A DNA stretch of 29,391 nucleotides from 0-14-0-20-45-22 sp041645495 (GTDB lineage Bacteria; Fidelibacterota; UBA2242). The notes beneath the pieces were generated by a model. That model worked only from the letters and a program-made list of their open reading frames with translations. It was not told the origin of the DNA and ran no database searches. Shown here piece by piece: positions 15,414-23,998 of the stretch (position 1 is its first letter; every line of letters begins with the position of its first letter). The stretch spans positions 1 through 29,391 of the forward strand of contig JBAZPZ010000021.1 in assembly GCA_041645495.1 (NCBI GenBank), in the 5' to 3' direction. The position numbers and the translations under genes are program-made.

Positions 15414-17828
15414 CTAACCGATTCTAACTTCAATACGAACGTCCGTTTTTCCCGCGATCGCATTCTGAACCGTTTTATCGTTCAACGACATATGGTTTCC
15501 GATGACCGTTTTACCTTCGACTTCGATCATCCGAACACCCGAATTCAGATGCCGCGGATTTTTCACCGTGATGTGGTAATTCACGCCGCGAAACCGACGC
15601 AGTACCCGATAGGATTTCCAGTTTCCGGGAACGCACGGATCGATGATAAGTCCGTCGAAAGTCGGCCGGACGCCGAGGATATAATCGATCGCGTCGCGCA
15701 ACATCCACGTCGATGAACCCGTCAGCCACGAATGACTGGCCTGACCAAACGTCGGATGATCCGGACTGGTGACATATTCGGCGTAAACATAAGGTTCCAC
15801 CTGATACCGGTCGATATCGACGACAGGATTCATCGGCAGTGCTTTTTTATAAATATCAAATGCGCGGTCGCCGTGTCCCAGCAGACATTCGGCTAAAATC
15901 GACCAACTGACCGGATGATTGAAGACGGCGCCGTTTTCCTTTTTTCCCGGAACACATCGCGTCGCCAATCCGATGTTCGGATCGATTTTCGTGTAAGCCG
16001 GATCAAGCATTTTCGGACCTTTCGGCGTATCGAGATATTTGACAACGGAATCCATGCACTGCAATGCGCGCGCTCCCTGCGCCACGCCGCTGATTACCGC
16101 CCAACTCTGCGTATTTAAAAAGATTTTGCCTTCCTCATTTTTCGACGAGCCGATGACTTCGCCTTTATCGTTGGTGCCGCGAATGTACCACTCGCCGTCC
16201 CAGCAATGCGTGTTGATCGCCTCGCTGACTTTTTCATATTCCGATTGATAACGCTTCGCGATTTCCGGCATGCCAATATGGTTGCAGAGTGCGACGGTTT
16301 CTTTAAGAATGTAGGCGAGAAACATTGTCACCCAAACGCTTTCGCCTCTGCCCTTTCGACCAAGATAATCGAGTGTGTCATTCCAGTCGCCGGGGCCGAA
16401 TTTCGCCAAATAACGGTCGGTAAGATTTGCCAGTGTAAAATCGATCGCGGCAAACAAGTGCGTCAAAATCGGCGCCTTTCCTTCATCATAAAATGGCGTC
16501 GCGGTCCGGAGAAAATCCTCATCGCCGGTTTCTTTGAGATAAACGATGATCGCCAGCGGCAGCCAGAGCGGTGTGTCGGAGTGACCGGTTTTTTCTCCGC
16601 CACCGGTTAGCGGATAATACAGATGAAACGTGCTCCCGTCGCGAAATTGAAACTTCGACATCTCGGCGATCCGCTCTTTGACCCATTCCGGACGCGTCAT
16701 CACCGGTCCCATGATGTCCTGACACGAATCGCGAAAGCCGCGCCCAAACAACAATCCGCCGTGGTAATAGGAAGCGTCGCGCGAAAAGAGAAACGTCACC
16801 GACGTCTGATACTGATTCCAGACGTTGATCATCGTGTTCATATCGTCGTCCGGTGTATCGATTTTGACGGACGACAAATAGTTAGTCCATTTTTCGCGAA
16901 GTTTCCGGAACTCGAACGCGACGTTTTCTTTTTCACGATATTTCTTGACGAGTTTGAGTGCATTCGGCTTGTAATTTTCTTTGGGAACAACGCCAAGCAT
17001 GATCGTAAAAGTCTTTTCCTCGCCGGACAAAAGTGTCAGTTCCATCTGGATCGCGGCTTCGGCGTCTCCGGCGGTGATATCCGTATCGAAACATTTACCG
17101 TTTTCCACGGCGATCGGATTGGATTCCGAACGCCATTTTCCAATGAAAACGTCCTTACTGCCGTCCCAGCCTTTGATCGGAATGTCGGCAGTGAAAAAAA
17201 CATATTTGTCCCATGCTTCATTCGCCTGTGCAACGGTCGCGCCTTTGTATTTGACCCAATAGCGTTTAGTGGCGAACAAAATCTGATTTTCGCGGTCAAA
17301 TGTGACTTCGTTAAAATGCTGGTCGTTCGGCTGATTGATCAGATCGACCAGCGCGTGTCCGAGACACAATTCGTCATAGGCGAAAACATCGAACGATTTT
17401 GGCTGAGACGATTCGTTTTTCACGGTCACGCGCCAGATTTCCAGATCGTCACTCGGAACAAAGTACAATATTTCGGCGCGGACGTTTTGGTAGCGCGATG
17501 CGATTTTCGTGTAATAAAGTCCGTGACGGCATTCGTAGGAATCCAGTTTCGTCATCGTCGGTTGCCATGTCGGCGACCAGTATTCGCCGGTCTCGCTGTC
17601 GCGCAGGATGACGTATCGCCCCGGCCTGTCCATTGGCAAGGAATTGTAGCGCCAGCGCAAAATGCGGTTGTCTTTCGGATTTCCCCAAAAACTGTAGCCG
17701 CCGCCGGTGTGCGAAATGAGTCCGCTGTATTTGCCGTTCGATATGTAATTTACCCACGGAGCCGGCGTATCCGGCCGGGTGATGATGAATTCCAATTTAT
17801 CTTCTGAAAAATGTCCGTAGCGATTCAA
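15414..17828 (-). CDS. GH94 phosphorylase, N,N'-diacetylchitobiose-phosphorylase-like
   Basis: An 804-residue GH94 enzyme, close to the length of chitobiose and cellobiose phosphorylases. The opening RYGHFSEDKLEFIITRPDTP and the following PAPWVNYI closely resemble what I recall of Vibrio chitobiose phosphorylase. The motif GDWND at 480-484 carries the family's catalytic Asp region, and FGRGFRDSCQD lies in the phosphate/substrate site. The reaction is phosphorolysis of a beta-1,4 disaccharide to an alpha-sugar-1-phosphate plus free sugar. The start is a TTG at 17828, supported by AGGAAGG just upstream and by the family's N terminus. No signal peptide, so it acts on imported disaccharide. Neighbours (phosphohexomutase upstream, NanE downstream) favour a GlcNAc substrate, but cellobiose-type specificity cannot be excluded from sequence. 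Confidence 0.85.
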   Translation of the reverse strand: MNRYGHFSEDKLEFIITRPDTPAPWVNYISNGKYSGLISHTGGGYSFWGNPKDNRILRWRYNSLPMDRPGRYVILRDSETGEYWSPTWQPTMTKLDSYECRHGLYYTKIASRYQNVRAEILYFVPSDDLEIWRVTVKNESSQPKSFDVFAYDELCLGHALVDLINQPNDQHFNEVTFDRENQILFATKRYWVKYKGATVAQANEAWDKYVFFTADIPIKGWDGSKDVFIGKWRSESNPIAVENGKCFDTDITAGDAEAAIQMELTLLSGEEKTFTIMLGVVPKENYKPNALKLVKKYREKENVAFEFRKLREKWTNYLSSVKIDTPDDDMNTMINVWNQYQTSVTFLFSRDASYYHGGLLFGRGFRDSCQDIMGPVMTRPEWVKERIAEMSKFQFRDGSTFHLYYPLTGGGEKTGHSDTPLWLPLAIIVYLKETGDEDFLRTATPFYDEGKAPILTHLFAAIDFTLANLTDRYLAKFGPGDWNDTLDYLGRKGRGESVWVTMFLAYILKETVALCNHIGMPEIAKRYQSEYEKVSEAINTHCWDGEWYIRGTNDKGEVIGSSKNEEGKIFLNTQSWAVISGVAQGARALQCMDSVVKYLDTPKGPKMLDPAYTKIDPNIGLATRCVPGKKENGAVFNHPVSWSILAECLLGHGDRAFDIYKKALPMNPVVDIDRYQVEPYVYAEYVTSPDHPTFGQASHSWLTGSSTWMLRDAIDYILGVRPTFDGLIIDPCVPGNWKSYRVLRRFRGVNYHITVKNPRHLNSGVRMIEVEGKTVIGNHMSLNDKTVQNAIAGKTDVRIEVRIG

Positions 17829-17874
17829 TTTTTTTCCTTCCTGTTCAATGTTTTCAAATGGCTGAACTGACGAC

Positions 17875-19305
17875 TCATTGCGTCAACAGGCGAACGCCTT
17901 CCGTTAATAATGCGCGAACTTTTTCACCTGCGTCCGAGGCGACATAAACTCGTCCAAGCGGTTCCGTTTGCGAGACGCGCATCAGCATCCATGAACCGTC
18001 GGTAAAATAAAATTTGATTCCGTCAATGAGTGAAATCCGGTCAACGGCGAATTGGCCGATTCTTACCGGAGAATTCTCACACAATTTTTCCATATTTTTT
18101 ATTAATTCCGCCGTCGGATGATGCCGGTCGATTCGTCCGTAATGAAACGCGCCAAACCGCTTCCGCAGATCGGCAACCATCTCGCTAATCGGAATCTTTC
18201 GACCACTCAGCATTTCCAACGTTAGCAGGCATGACAAAATTCCGTCGCGTTCCGGAATGTGATTCTTGTAACCGAAGCCGCCGCTCTCTTCACCGCCGAT
18301 TAAAATATCCCGGTCGCGCATGACATCGCTGACATTCTTGAAACCGACCGGCACTTCGACAACCTGCCTGCCGTGTTCAGCGGCAACTTTGTCGATCGTG
18401 TCAGCCATCGAAGTTGTCCTGACGACGTTGCCCGGCCAATTTCTCGTTTCAAGCAAATATTCAAAAAGGAGCGGCATCAAATCGTGAAGTTCGACAAATT
18501 TCCCGTTTTCGTCCAGGATGCCAAACCGGTCGGCGTCGCCGTCAGTCGCCAATCCGACCGCGGCTTTCTTCCGAAGCACCGCTTTTCGCAAATCCGACAA
18601 ATTGGACAGAATCGGTTCCGGCAACTTCCCTCCGAACATCGGATCAGGTCTTGCATTGATCTGGCTGACGAACCGTCCCAAATTCCGAAGAAACGACGGC
18701 AAATATCCACTGCCCGCGCCGTGCATTGCATTATAGATGATCGGAGCCAGAAGCGTCGAAATAGCACCGATATTCACGATTCCCGACAGATGCTTGGCGT
18801 ATTCCGGGAAAAAATCGACTTTATGAAGAAATCCATCAATTGCCCTTTCATCCCGGCGCGGCTTCTCACGAAACAAAAATCCTTCGACGGCGGTCGTCAT
18901 TTCGATGGTTGCCGGTCCGCCGTAAGAACCTTTGAATTTTAAACCGTTGTACTGAGGCGGATTATGGCTCGCCGTCACCATGATTCCGGCCGCCAGATTC
19001 CGGTTTTTCACGGTAAACGATAGAACCGGCGTCGGACAAAAACGTTTCGAGAGAAAAGCGGGAATCCGATTGCTGGCGATGACTTCAGCGACGGCTTCGG
19101 CAAATTCCGCCGAAAGAAACCGCGTATCGAAACCGATCGCCACGCCATTCTGCGCCGAACCGGCCGAAATCAAATAGTCACAAAGCGCCTGCGCGACAGC
19201 CCGCACATTGAAAGAGGTGAACTCGTCGGCGATTACCGCGCGCCAACCATCAGTTCCAAATTTGATCCGATTGTCCGGATTATTTTGTCGGTCAATTCCA
19301 CTCAT
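17875..19305 (-). CDS. Alpha-D-phosphohexomutase (phosphoglucomutase/phosphomannomutase family)
   Basis: A 476-residue four-domain phosphohexomutase. The phosphoserine loop is TASHNPPQYNG with the serine at 113; the metal loop DGDADR is at 255-260; the sugar-binding loop GGEESGGFG is near 337-345; the C-terminal phosphate loop SQTEPLGR is near residue 448. It moves phosphate between C1 and C6 of a hexose or amino-sugar phosphate. Placed directly before the GH94 gene (46-base gap), it would convert the sugar-1-phosphate made there to the 6-phosphate, the usual follow-on step. Whether it prefers glucose, mannose or GlcNAc phosphates cannot be read from the motifs. The ATG at 19305 lacks a strong ribosome binding site. 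Confidence 0.92.
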   Translation of the reverse strand: MSGIDRQNNPDNRIKFGTDGWRAVIADEFTSFNVRAVAQALCDYLISAGSAQNGVAIGFDTRFLSAEFAEAVAEVIASNRIPAFLSKRFCPTPVLSFTVKNRNLAAGIMVTASHNPPQYNGLKFKGSYGGPATIEMTTAVEGFLFREKPRRDERAIDGFLHKVDFFPEYAKHLSGIVNIGAISTLLAPIIYNAMHGAGSGYLPSFLRNLGRFVSQINARPDPMFGGKLPEPILSNLSDLRKAVLRKKAAVGLATDGDADRFGILDENGKFVELHDLMPLLFEYLLETRNWPGNVVRTTSMADTIDKVAAEHGRQVVEVPVGFKNVSDVMRDRDILIGGEESGGFGYKNHIPERDGILSCLLTLEMLSGRKIPISEMVADLRKRFGAFHYGRIDRHHPTAELIKNMEKLCENSPVRIGQFAVDRISLIDGIKFYFTDGSWMLMRVSQTEPLGRVYVASDAGEKVRALLTEGVRLLTQ

Positions 19306-19375
19306 AATGTCGCCGATAGTTTACGAATTTCAAGAGTTGAATAAAACGAGTCGTTCATAAAAGTTCACCGGGATT

Positions 19376-21052
19376 TCATTCTCCGCAGACCTGCCGGAAG
19401 ACGCGCATCATATTTCCGCCGAGGATTTTTTCGACGTCGGTTCGGCTGAATCCACGTTCCAAAAGCGCCAGCGTGAGCGCTGGAAATTTCGATGTGTCTT
19501 CCAATCCGGTCGGCCACACTTCGATGCCATCGAAGTCCGATCCGATGCCGACATGATCGATGCCGACCAGATCGACGATGTGCTGGATATGGTTGATGAC
19601 CGTCTGGATGTTCACGCTCCGCGAATCGGAACTGAGAAATGGTGGATAGAAAGTTACTCCAATAACTCCGCCCGTGTTAGCAATAGCAAGAATCTGCGCA
19701 TTAGTCAGATTCCGGTAATGTGATCTCAGCGCATCAGCGCCGGAATGGCTCGCGATGATCGGATTCGTCGTGGTCGCCAGAATGTCTGCGACTGTCGAAT
19801 CTCCAACATGCGAAACATCGATGACGATTCCCAGCGAATCCATCGTCCGAATGACCTGCTTCCCGAACTCCGTTAGTCCGCCGACTTGGTGAAATTGGGC
19901 TTCCGCTTTTGCCGAGACCGCCCAATCCGTACTGTTGTTCCAGGTGATTGTCATACAGCGCATGCCAAGCGCGTAAAGCGTTTTTAGATTCTCCAGACTG
20001 TTTTCGATTGCGTGTCCGCCTTCAACGAGAATCATTCCGGCAATTTTACCGGAATGATTCAATTCCAGCGCCTGATCGATCGTCGTTGCTTGCTGAATAT
20101 TCTCGGCGTTCGCGGCGATCTCTGTTTTCAGAATTTCAACGCAATGGTTGGCAATCTGGAAATGACCCGAAGAAAATTGGTTCGGATCGACCCAGATCGA
20201 AAACAATTGAATATCGACACCGCCTTCCGTCATTCTCGGAATGTCGGTGTGATTATAGGTATGGCGCGTCTTCCAGCGGTAGGATGAATCGTTCAGCATT
20301 TTCTCGATGATGTCGTTGTGCCCGTCCATCAGTGTCGAGACGGAGTGAATCGTCTTGAGCTGAACTATAAATTTTTCACCGTCCTGTGCCTCGACAATTA
20401 GAGAATCGCTGACATATCCGAATTTGGAAACGATGATCGTCGTCTGAACTGCAGCAGATTTCTTCAGCGATTTTTTCGGCGACGAATCAGCCGATCGGAT
20501 TTCAGAAAGTCCACCAGAATGGCCGCCGTCCAATTGAACCATCTTCCGGGTCATCGACTTTCCGGCTGAGCGGATCGTGTAAAAATAGACGCCGGAACTT
20601 CCCATGCCACGCCAGTCGATTTCATATTTTCCCGCCGACAGTATCTGGCGACGACGACCGATTTCCTGCCCAAGCAAATTATGAACTAAGATTTCAACCT
20701 CGCCGGACCGATCGACGGAAAAGCCAATTCTCGTCGATGGATTGAACGGATTCGGATAATTCTGCGATACCGAAAACCGATCGGGCAATGTCGATTCCTG
20801 CACTGACTCCGATGATGGAATCGATACGCTCCATTCGCCTTTGTAGTTCGTGAAAACCGTGTCGTGAAAAGTAACTTCCGAACAGATAATTTCTACGCTG
20901 GCGCTCAGTAACTTTGCCGTCGTGACAAAATCCTGCACGACGCCGGAGATCGTCGCGCCGGACAGTTCAACGCTAAGTATTGCCACCGCAAGAAAGATAA
21001 ACCGTTTTCGCCCGATCGTTATTTTTCTCTTTTCCGGAAGTCTCTTAGCCAT
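19376..21052 (-). CDS. Secreted M19 membrane dipeptidase with nested sorting-type module
   Basis: A 558-residue zinc dipeptidase. Residues 240-558 are the M19 (renal dipeptidase) barrel with all expected metal ligands: H245 and D247 in DGHND, E344 in VEGGH, H415 in DVSH, H436 in SHSG and D506 in GSDFDG. A signal segment occupies about 15-33. Between them is an unusual arrangement: residues 34-80 look like the first half of a carboxypeptidase-regulatory-like beta domain, 92-172 are the FlgD-like sorting module (NYPNPFNPSTRI), and 202-232 look like the second half of the beta domain (KFGYVSDSLIV). The sorting module normally ends a protein. M19 enzymes cleave dipeptides, including ones with a D residue, and some remove acyl groups. 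The gene overlaps the DUF4922 gene by 8 bases. Confidence 0.9.
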   Translation of the reverse strand: MAKRLPEKRKITIGRKRFIFLAVAILSVELSGATISGVVQDFVTTAKLLSASVEIICSEVTFHDTVFTNYKGEWSVSIPSSESVQESTLPDRFSVSQNYPNPFNPSTRIGFSVDRSGEVEILVHNLLGQEIGRRRQILSAGKYEIDWRGMGSSGVYFYTIRSAGKSMTRKMVQLDGGHSGGLSEIRSADSSPKKSLKKSAAVQTTIIVSKFGYVSDSLIVEAQDGEKFIVQLKTIHSVSTLMDGHNDIIEKMLNDSSYRWKTRHTYNHTDIPRMTEGGVDIQLFSIWVDPNQFSSGHFQIANHCVEILKTEIAANAENIQQATTIDQALELNHSGKIAGMILVEGGHAIENSLENLKTLYALGMRCMTITWNNSTDWAVSAKAEAQFHQVGGLTEFGKQVIRTMDSLGIVIDVSHVGDSTVADILATTTNPIIASHSGADALRSHYRNLTNAQILAIANTGGVIGVTFYPPFLSSDSRSVNIQTVINHIQHIVDLVGIDHVGIGSDFDGIEVWPTGLEDTSKFPALTLALLERGFSRTDVEKILGGNMMRVFRQVCGE

Positions 21053-22187
21053 GCGACTCGCCGGAAAAAGTTCTCAGCCGGTCATTCAGGTCGCGCGCCA
21101 TTTCTTCCGTGATGGATGTGTCGCTGTACGCCTTTGCGATCAGTTCCGGCCTGTCGATCAGACGATGATAATCGTTTTGATTGCCGGTAATGACGTTTCC
21201 AAGCGCCTCCTTGATCGCCATTCCAAGCACCAATTTTTGATCGTCGTTCCGAAAATAACACGAAGGACGATTGAATCGTTTGGGAAATATCGCCAACAAA
21301 TATTTTCCGGATTCCGGATCGAATTTCAGCATAAGATTCATCCGCGGTTCGGATTCCGTCATTTTCAACGAATCGATGTAACTGCCGAAATCAGGAACGT
21401 TTGGATTCCTGACAATTTGCCTGCTGACCATCACAAATGCGTTGATAAAATGATTGAAAAATGTTACCAATGTCTGCTCACTCGTCGCGTAAATCAAATA
21501 GGACGTTCGGAGATAATTTTCGATGGAAAACACGTCGATTTCGGGTTGCCGAATGATTGGATCGAGCCGCGCGTCGCCGACTTTTTCGCCGGCAAGGAGC
21601 GATTGAATCTGCGTTTCGCCGATCAGCATATTCTTGAATCCCGCCTGAAAATGCAGATGCGGACTCGATGCGCCAGCGAGCGCGCCGTTGAAAAAGATAG
21701 AGAAATCAGTGAGTAGCCGCGCGATACGGATCATCTCGGAAAAATGGCCGACAATCATTTGCGGTTGATGGACTGTCGCGGCGATCGTCAAATCGCCGGG
21801 AAACGTGATGCCCGGATTTGTCAGGACGAAAAAGTTTTCGTCCATGATCGAGACGCCGCGCTGTCCGATGTCCAGATGGCATAAAAAACAAGCCTGTGAT
21901 TTCCGATTCGCCGTTTTTTCAAAGGTTTCCGACGTCAGACTCTGCAGACGCGTCTGATTGCACATCAACTGCACAGGAACCGTATCAACGACAACTTCGG
22001 AAAAGGAAATATTCCGATAGGCTTCCAGATTGCGAAGCAACCGCGGATATCCGGCATTTAGGTCGGATTGCTGACGAATCAGCGCCCGGACGCGCCGGTT
22101 ATCATCCATCGGACTTTGAACGGCTTCTGTCTCGGTTTGGTAGCCTGCCAACTCCGCATCGGTAAGGCGACGTTCTTTATGAGTCAT
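21045..22187 (-). CDS. DUF4922 HIT-superfamily protein (GDP-sugar phosphorylase-like)
   Basis: A 380-residue protein that I recognise as DUF4922. It carries SPHLHFQAG near residue 174, an HxHxQ histidine-triad variant as in galactose-1-phosphate uridylyltransferase, Ap4A phosphorylase and GDP-glucose phosphorylase, and a CFLC pair near 100 that may bind zinc. The NPGITFPGDLTIAATVHQPQ segment fits the preceding strands of that fold. By family it should transfer or release a nucleotide from a nucleotide sugar or dinucleotide; the substrate is not known. No signal peptide. It is co-transcribed with, and overlaps, the M19 gene, and follows the glycosyltransferase by 71 bases. Confidence 0.72.
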   Translation of the reverse strand: MTHKERRLTDAELAGYQTETEAVQSPMDDNRRVRALIRQQSDLNAGYPRLLRNLEAYRNISFSEVVVDTVPVQLMCNQTRLQSLTSETFEKTANRKSQACFLCHLDIGQRGVSIMDENFFVLTNPGITFPGDLTIAATVHQPQMIVGHFSEMIRIARLLTDFSIFFNGALAGASSPHLHFQAGFKNMLIGETQIQSLLAGEKVGDARLDPIIRQPEIDVFSIENYLRTSYLIYATSEQTLVTFFNHFINAFVMVSRQIVRNPNVPDFGSYIDSLKMTESEPRMNLMLKFDPESGKYLLAIFPKRFNRPSCYFRNDDQKLVLGMAIKEALGNVITGNQNDYHRLIDRPELIAKAYSDTSITEEMARDLNDRLRTFSGESHG

Positions 22188-22258
22188 ACGAAAATATTTT
22201 CAAACACGGATTGTCATCTGCTCGCTCGGATCGTTCTTCGATGTTAGACCGGCCGATG

Positions 22259-23902
22259 TTAAAAACCTACTTTATTGTTGTACTTATGGTAATAGCCGTT
22301 GCTCAGAACAAGGTGCTTCAGTTCTTCCAAAATCGAAAATTTGAAGGAATATTTCGCGTAATTTTTTCTTGTCAGAACACTTGCGCCGACCTGTTCACTA
22401 TCGGTATTGGCGCCATGTCGGACGGCGATGTAGTTTGCCGTCGACATATTCCGTTCGATAAGAAATCCCCGTTTCAGCATCTGATCTGAAAGTGCGGCAT
22501 CTTCTCCATAAAGCAGATCAGGAAAGCCACCGGATGCGAGCACCGCTTCTTTTCGATAATACCGCGGAGCGCCTGGCCCCGGAATGCACATCTGCAGGAG
22601 CGGATTGCTCTGACCGCAAAGATATTCATCGTGTGTGATGATCTGATTGTCCAGAACCAATTCGCCGTTTTCGGAATTTCGCCATGCTGTCTGATAAATG
22701 CCGATGATCGCCGCCGCGCCGGTTTTGTTGAACTGTTCGATGATCTCGGTGACCGGATCACCGGTCAGGACGTCATCGGAATCTAATTGTCCGATGATAT
22801 AGTTCCAGGCGCGTTGAATTCCGAAGTTTCTCGCGCCGCCGAGCGTTTTGCCGAAGACCTTGTAGAACTTGACAAGATCGGGATATTGTTGAACGTACGG
22901 AGCGACGATATTCGGCGTGTCGTCAGTGCCGTTATCGACGATGATGAGTTCGATTGGGATAAAAGCGTCAACCTTTTTTCGAACTTCGATGATCGACTCG
23001 ATCGCATAATGCAGAAGATTGGCGCGATTGTACGTTGGCATGACAAAAGAAATTCCTTTCCCGAGCGTCGGATCGACCGGAACTTTTCGTGTAAAATACG
23101 AATCCGGCAAAAAGGCGCCGATGTCTTTCAGATACTTCTGGAAACTGACCGGTCCCCACTCGAACCGCGCCGGATCATGAATGTATGAAAAGTGCTTTTC
23201 GAGTTTCTTGTCGCCTTTCTGGGAGAATTGTTCTTGCAGTCCTTCACCCGGATAAAACGGTTTTCCACGCCGAAATGTGTAAGTCGGACTGGCGATCGTG
23301 TAAATCTTCCCTTCCTGCGCTAAAACGCCCATCCGGATGGCGTAATTGGTTCCCCAAAACACCTCTTCGTCAAAAACCCGGTCGTTGATGAACCGATTCG
23401 CCAAAGCGATCAGCGAACCGTGACAGAAGAAATTCGAATTCGTCGCGCGCGACGGAATGATGATATTCGACGGATCAGAGCCCGGTTTCAATTCCTGAAG
23501 AATACGTTCGTCTCCGGTATCGTTGACCAACTCGTAATGATTGCTGATGAGAAAACCGGCGCCGGTGACTTCGTAAGCGCGAATGAACGCATCGATCGTC
23601 TGCAACGTGATGTCGATATCGTCACCCGGAGTCGGATAAAACAGCAAATCCGCATCCAGCAAGCCTTGATTTTTAGCATGAAGAACCGCGTGCGACGCAT
23701 TCCGAAAAATACCGTGTGTTCGATCGATCCGGCGTTCGGCATTTTTTGAAAAATCCGTGAGCAGATTGGTATTCCCTTCCGAAACGATGACGACGCGTGT
23801 CTCTTCAGATGTATTTTTTAGCGTCTTTTCGATAACGGATCGGAGTAAATCCAGACCGTTTGGATCGGATTGGCTTGCAATAAATAGAATGGCGGTTTTC
23901 AT
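22259..23902 (-). CDS. Two-domain family 2 glycosyltransferase
   Basis: A 547-residue protein. Residues 283 to about 500 are a clear GT2 (GT-A fold) domain: SFVMPTYNRANLLHYAIESI at the nucleotide-binding strand, IIVDNGTDD, the acceptor-side GGARNFGI, and the metal-binding DSDD at 374-377. Residues 1-260 look like a second, more divergent GT-A-like domain (AILFIASQSDPN, VVIVSEGN, DADLLFYPTPGDDID near 83-97). No membrane segment. It probably builds a surface or storage glycan in the cytoplasm, with donor and acceptor unknown. GAAGGAAA precedes the ATG by about eight bases. It lies between the C39-like peptidase and DUF4922 genes on the same strand. Confidence 0.85.
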   Translation of the reverse strand: MKTAILFIASQSDPNGLDLLRSVIEKTLKNTSEETRVVIVSEGNTNLLTDFSKNAERRIDRTHGIFRNASHAVLHAKNQGLLDADLLFYPTPGDDIDITLQTIDAFIRAYEVTGAGFLISNHYELVNDTGDERILQELKPGSDPSNIIIPSRATNSNFFCHGSLIALANRFINDRVFDEEVFWGTNYAIRMGVLAQEGKIYTIASPTYTFRRGKPFYPGEGLQEQFSQKGDKKLEKHFSYIHDPARFEWGPVSFQKYLKDIGAFLPDSYFTRKVPVDPTLGKGISFVMPTYNRANLLHYAIESIIEVRKKVDAFIPIELIIVDNGTDDTPNIVAPYVQQYPDLVKFYKVFGKTLGGARNFGIQRAWNYIIGQLDSDDVLTGDPVTEIIEQFNKTGAAAIIGIYQTAWRNSENGELVLDNQIITHDEYLCGQSNPLLQMCIPGPGAPRYYRKEAVLASGGFPDLLYGEDAALSDQMLKRGFLIERNMSTANYIAVRHGANTDSEQVGASVLTRKNYAKYSFKFSILEELKHLVLSNGYYHKYNNKVGF

Positions 23903-23998
23903 ATTGTTTTCCTTCGACAGGGTTGCTTACATCTCGCTTATCATAGAAACCATACAAATATCAGTAATTTTCCGGAATAATGAAACATCTAACCCGAA

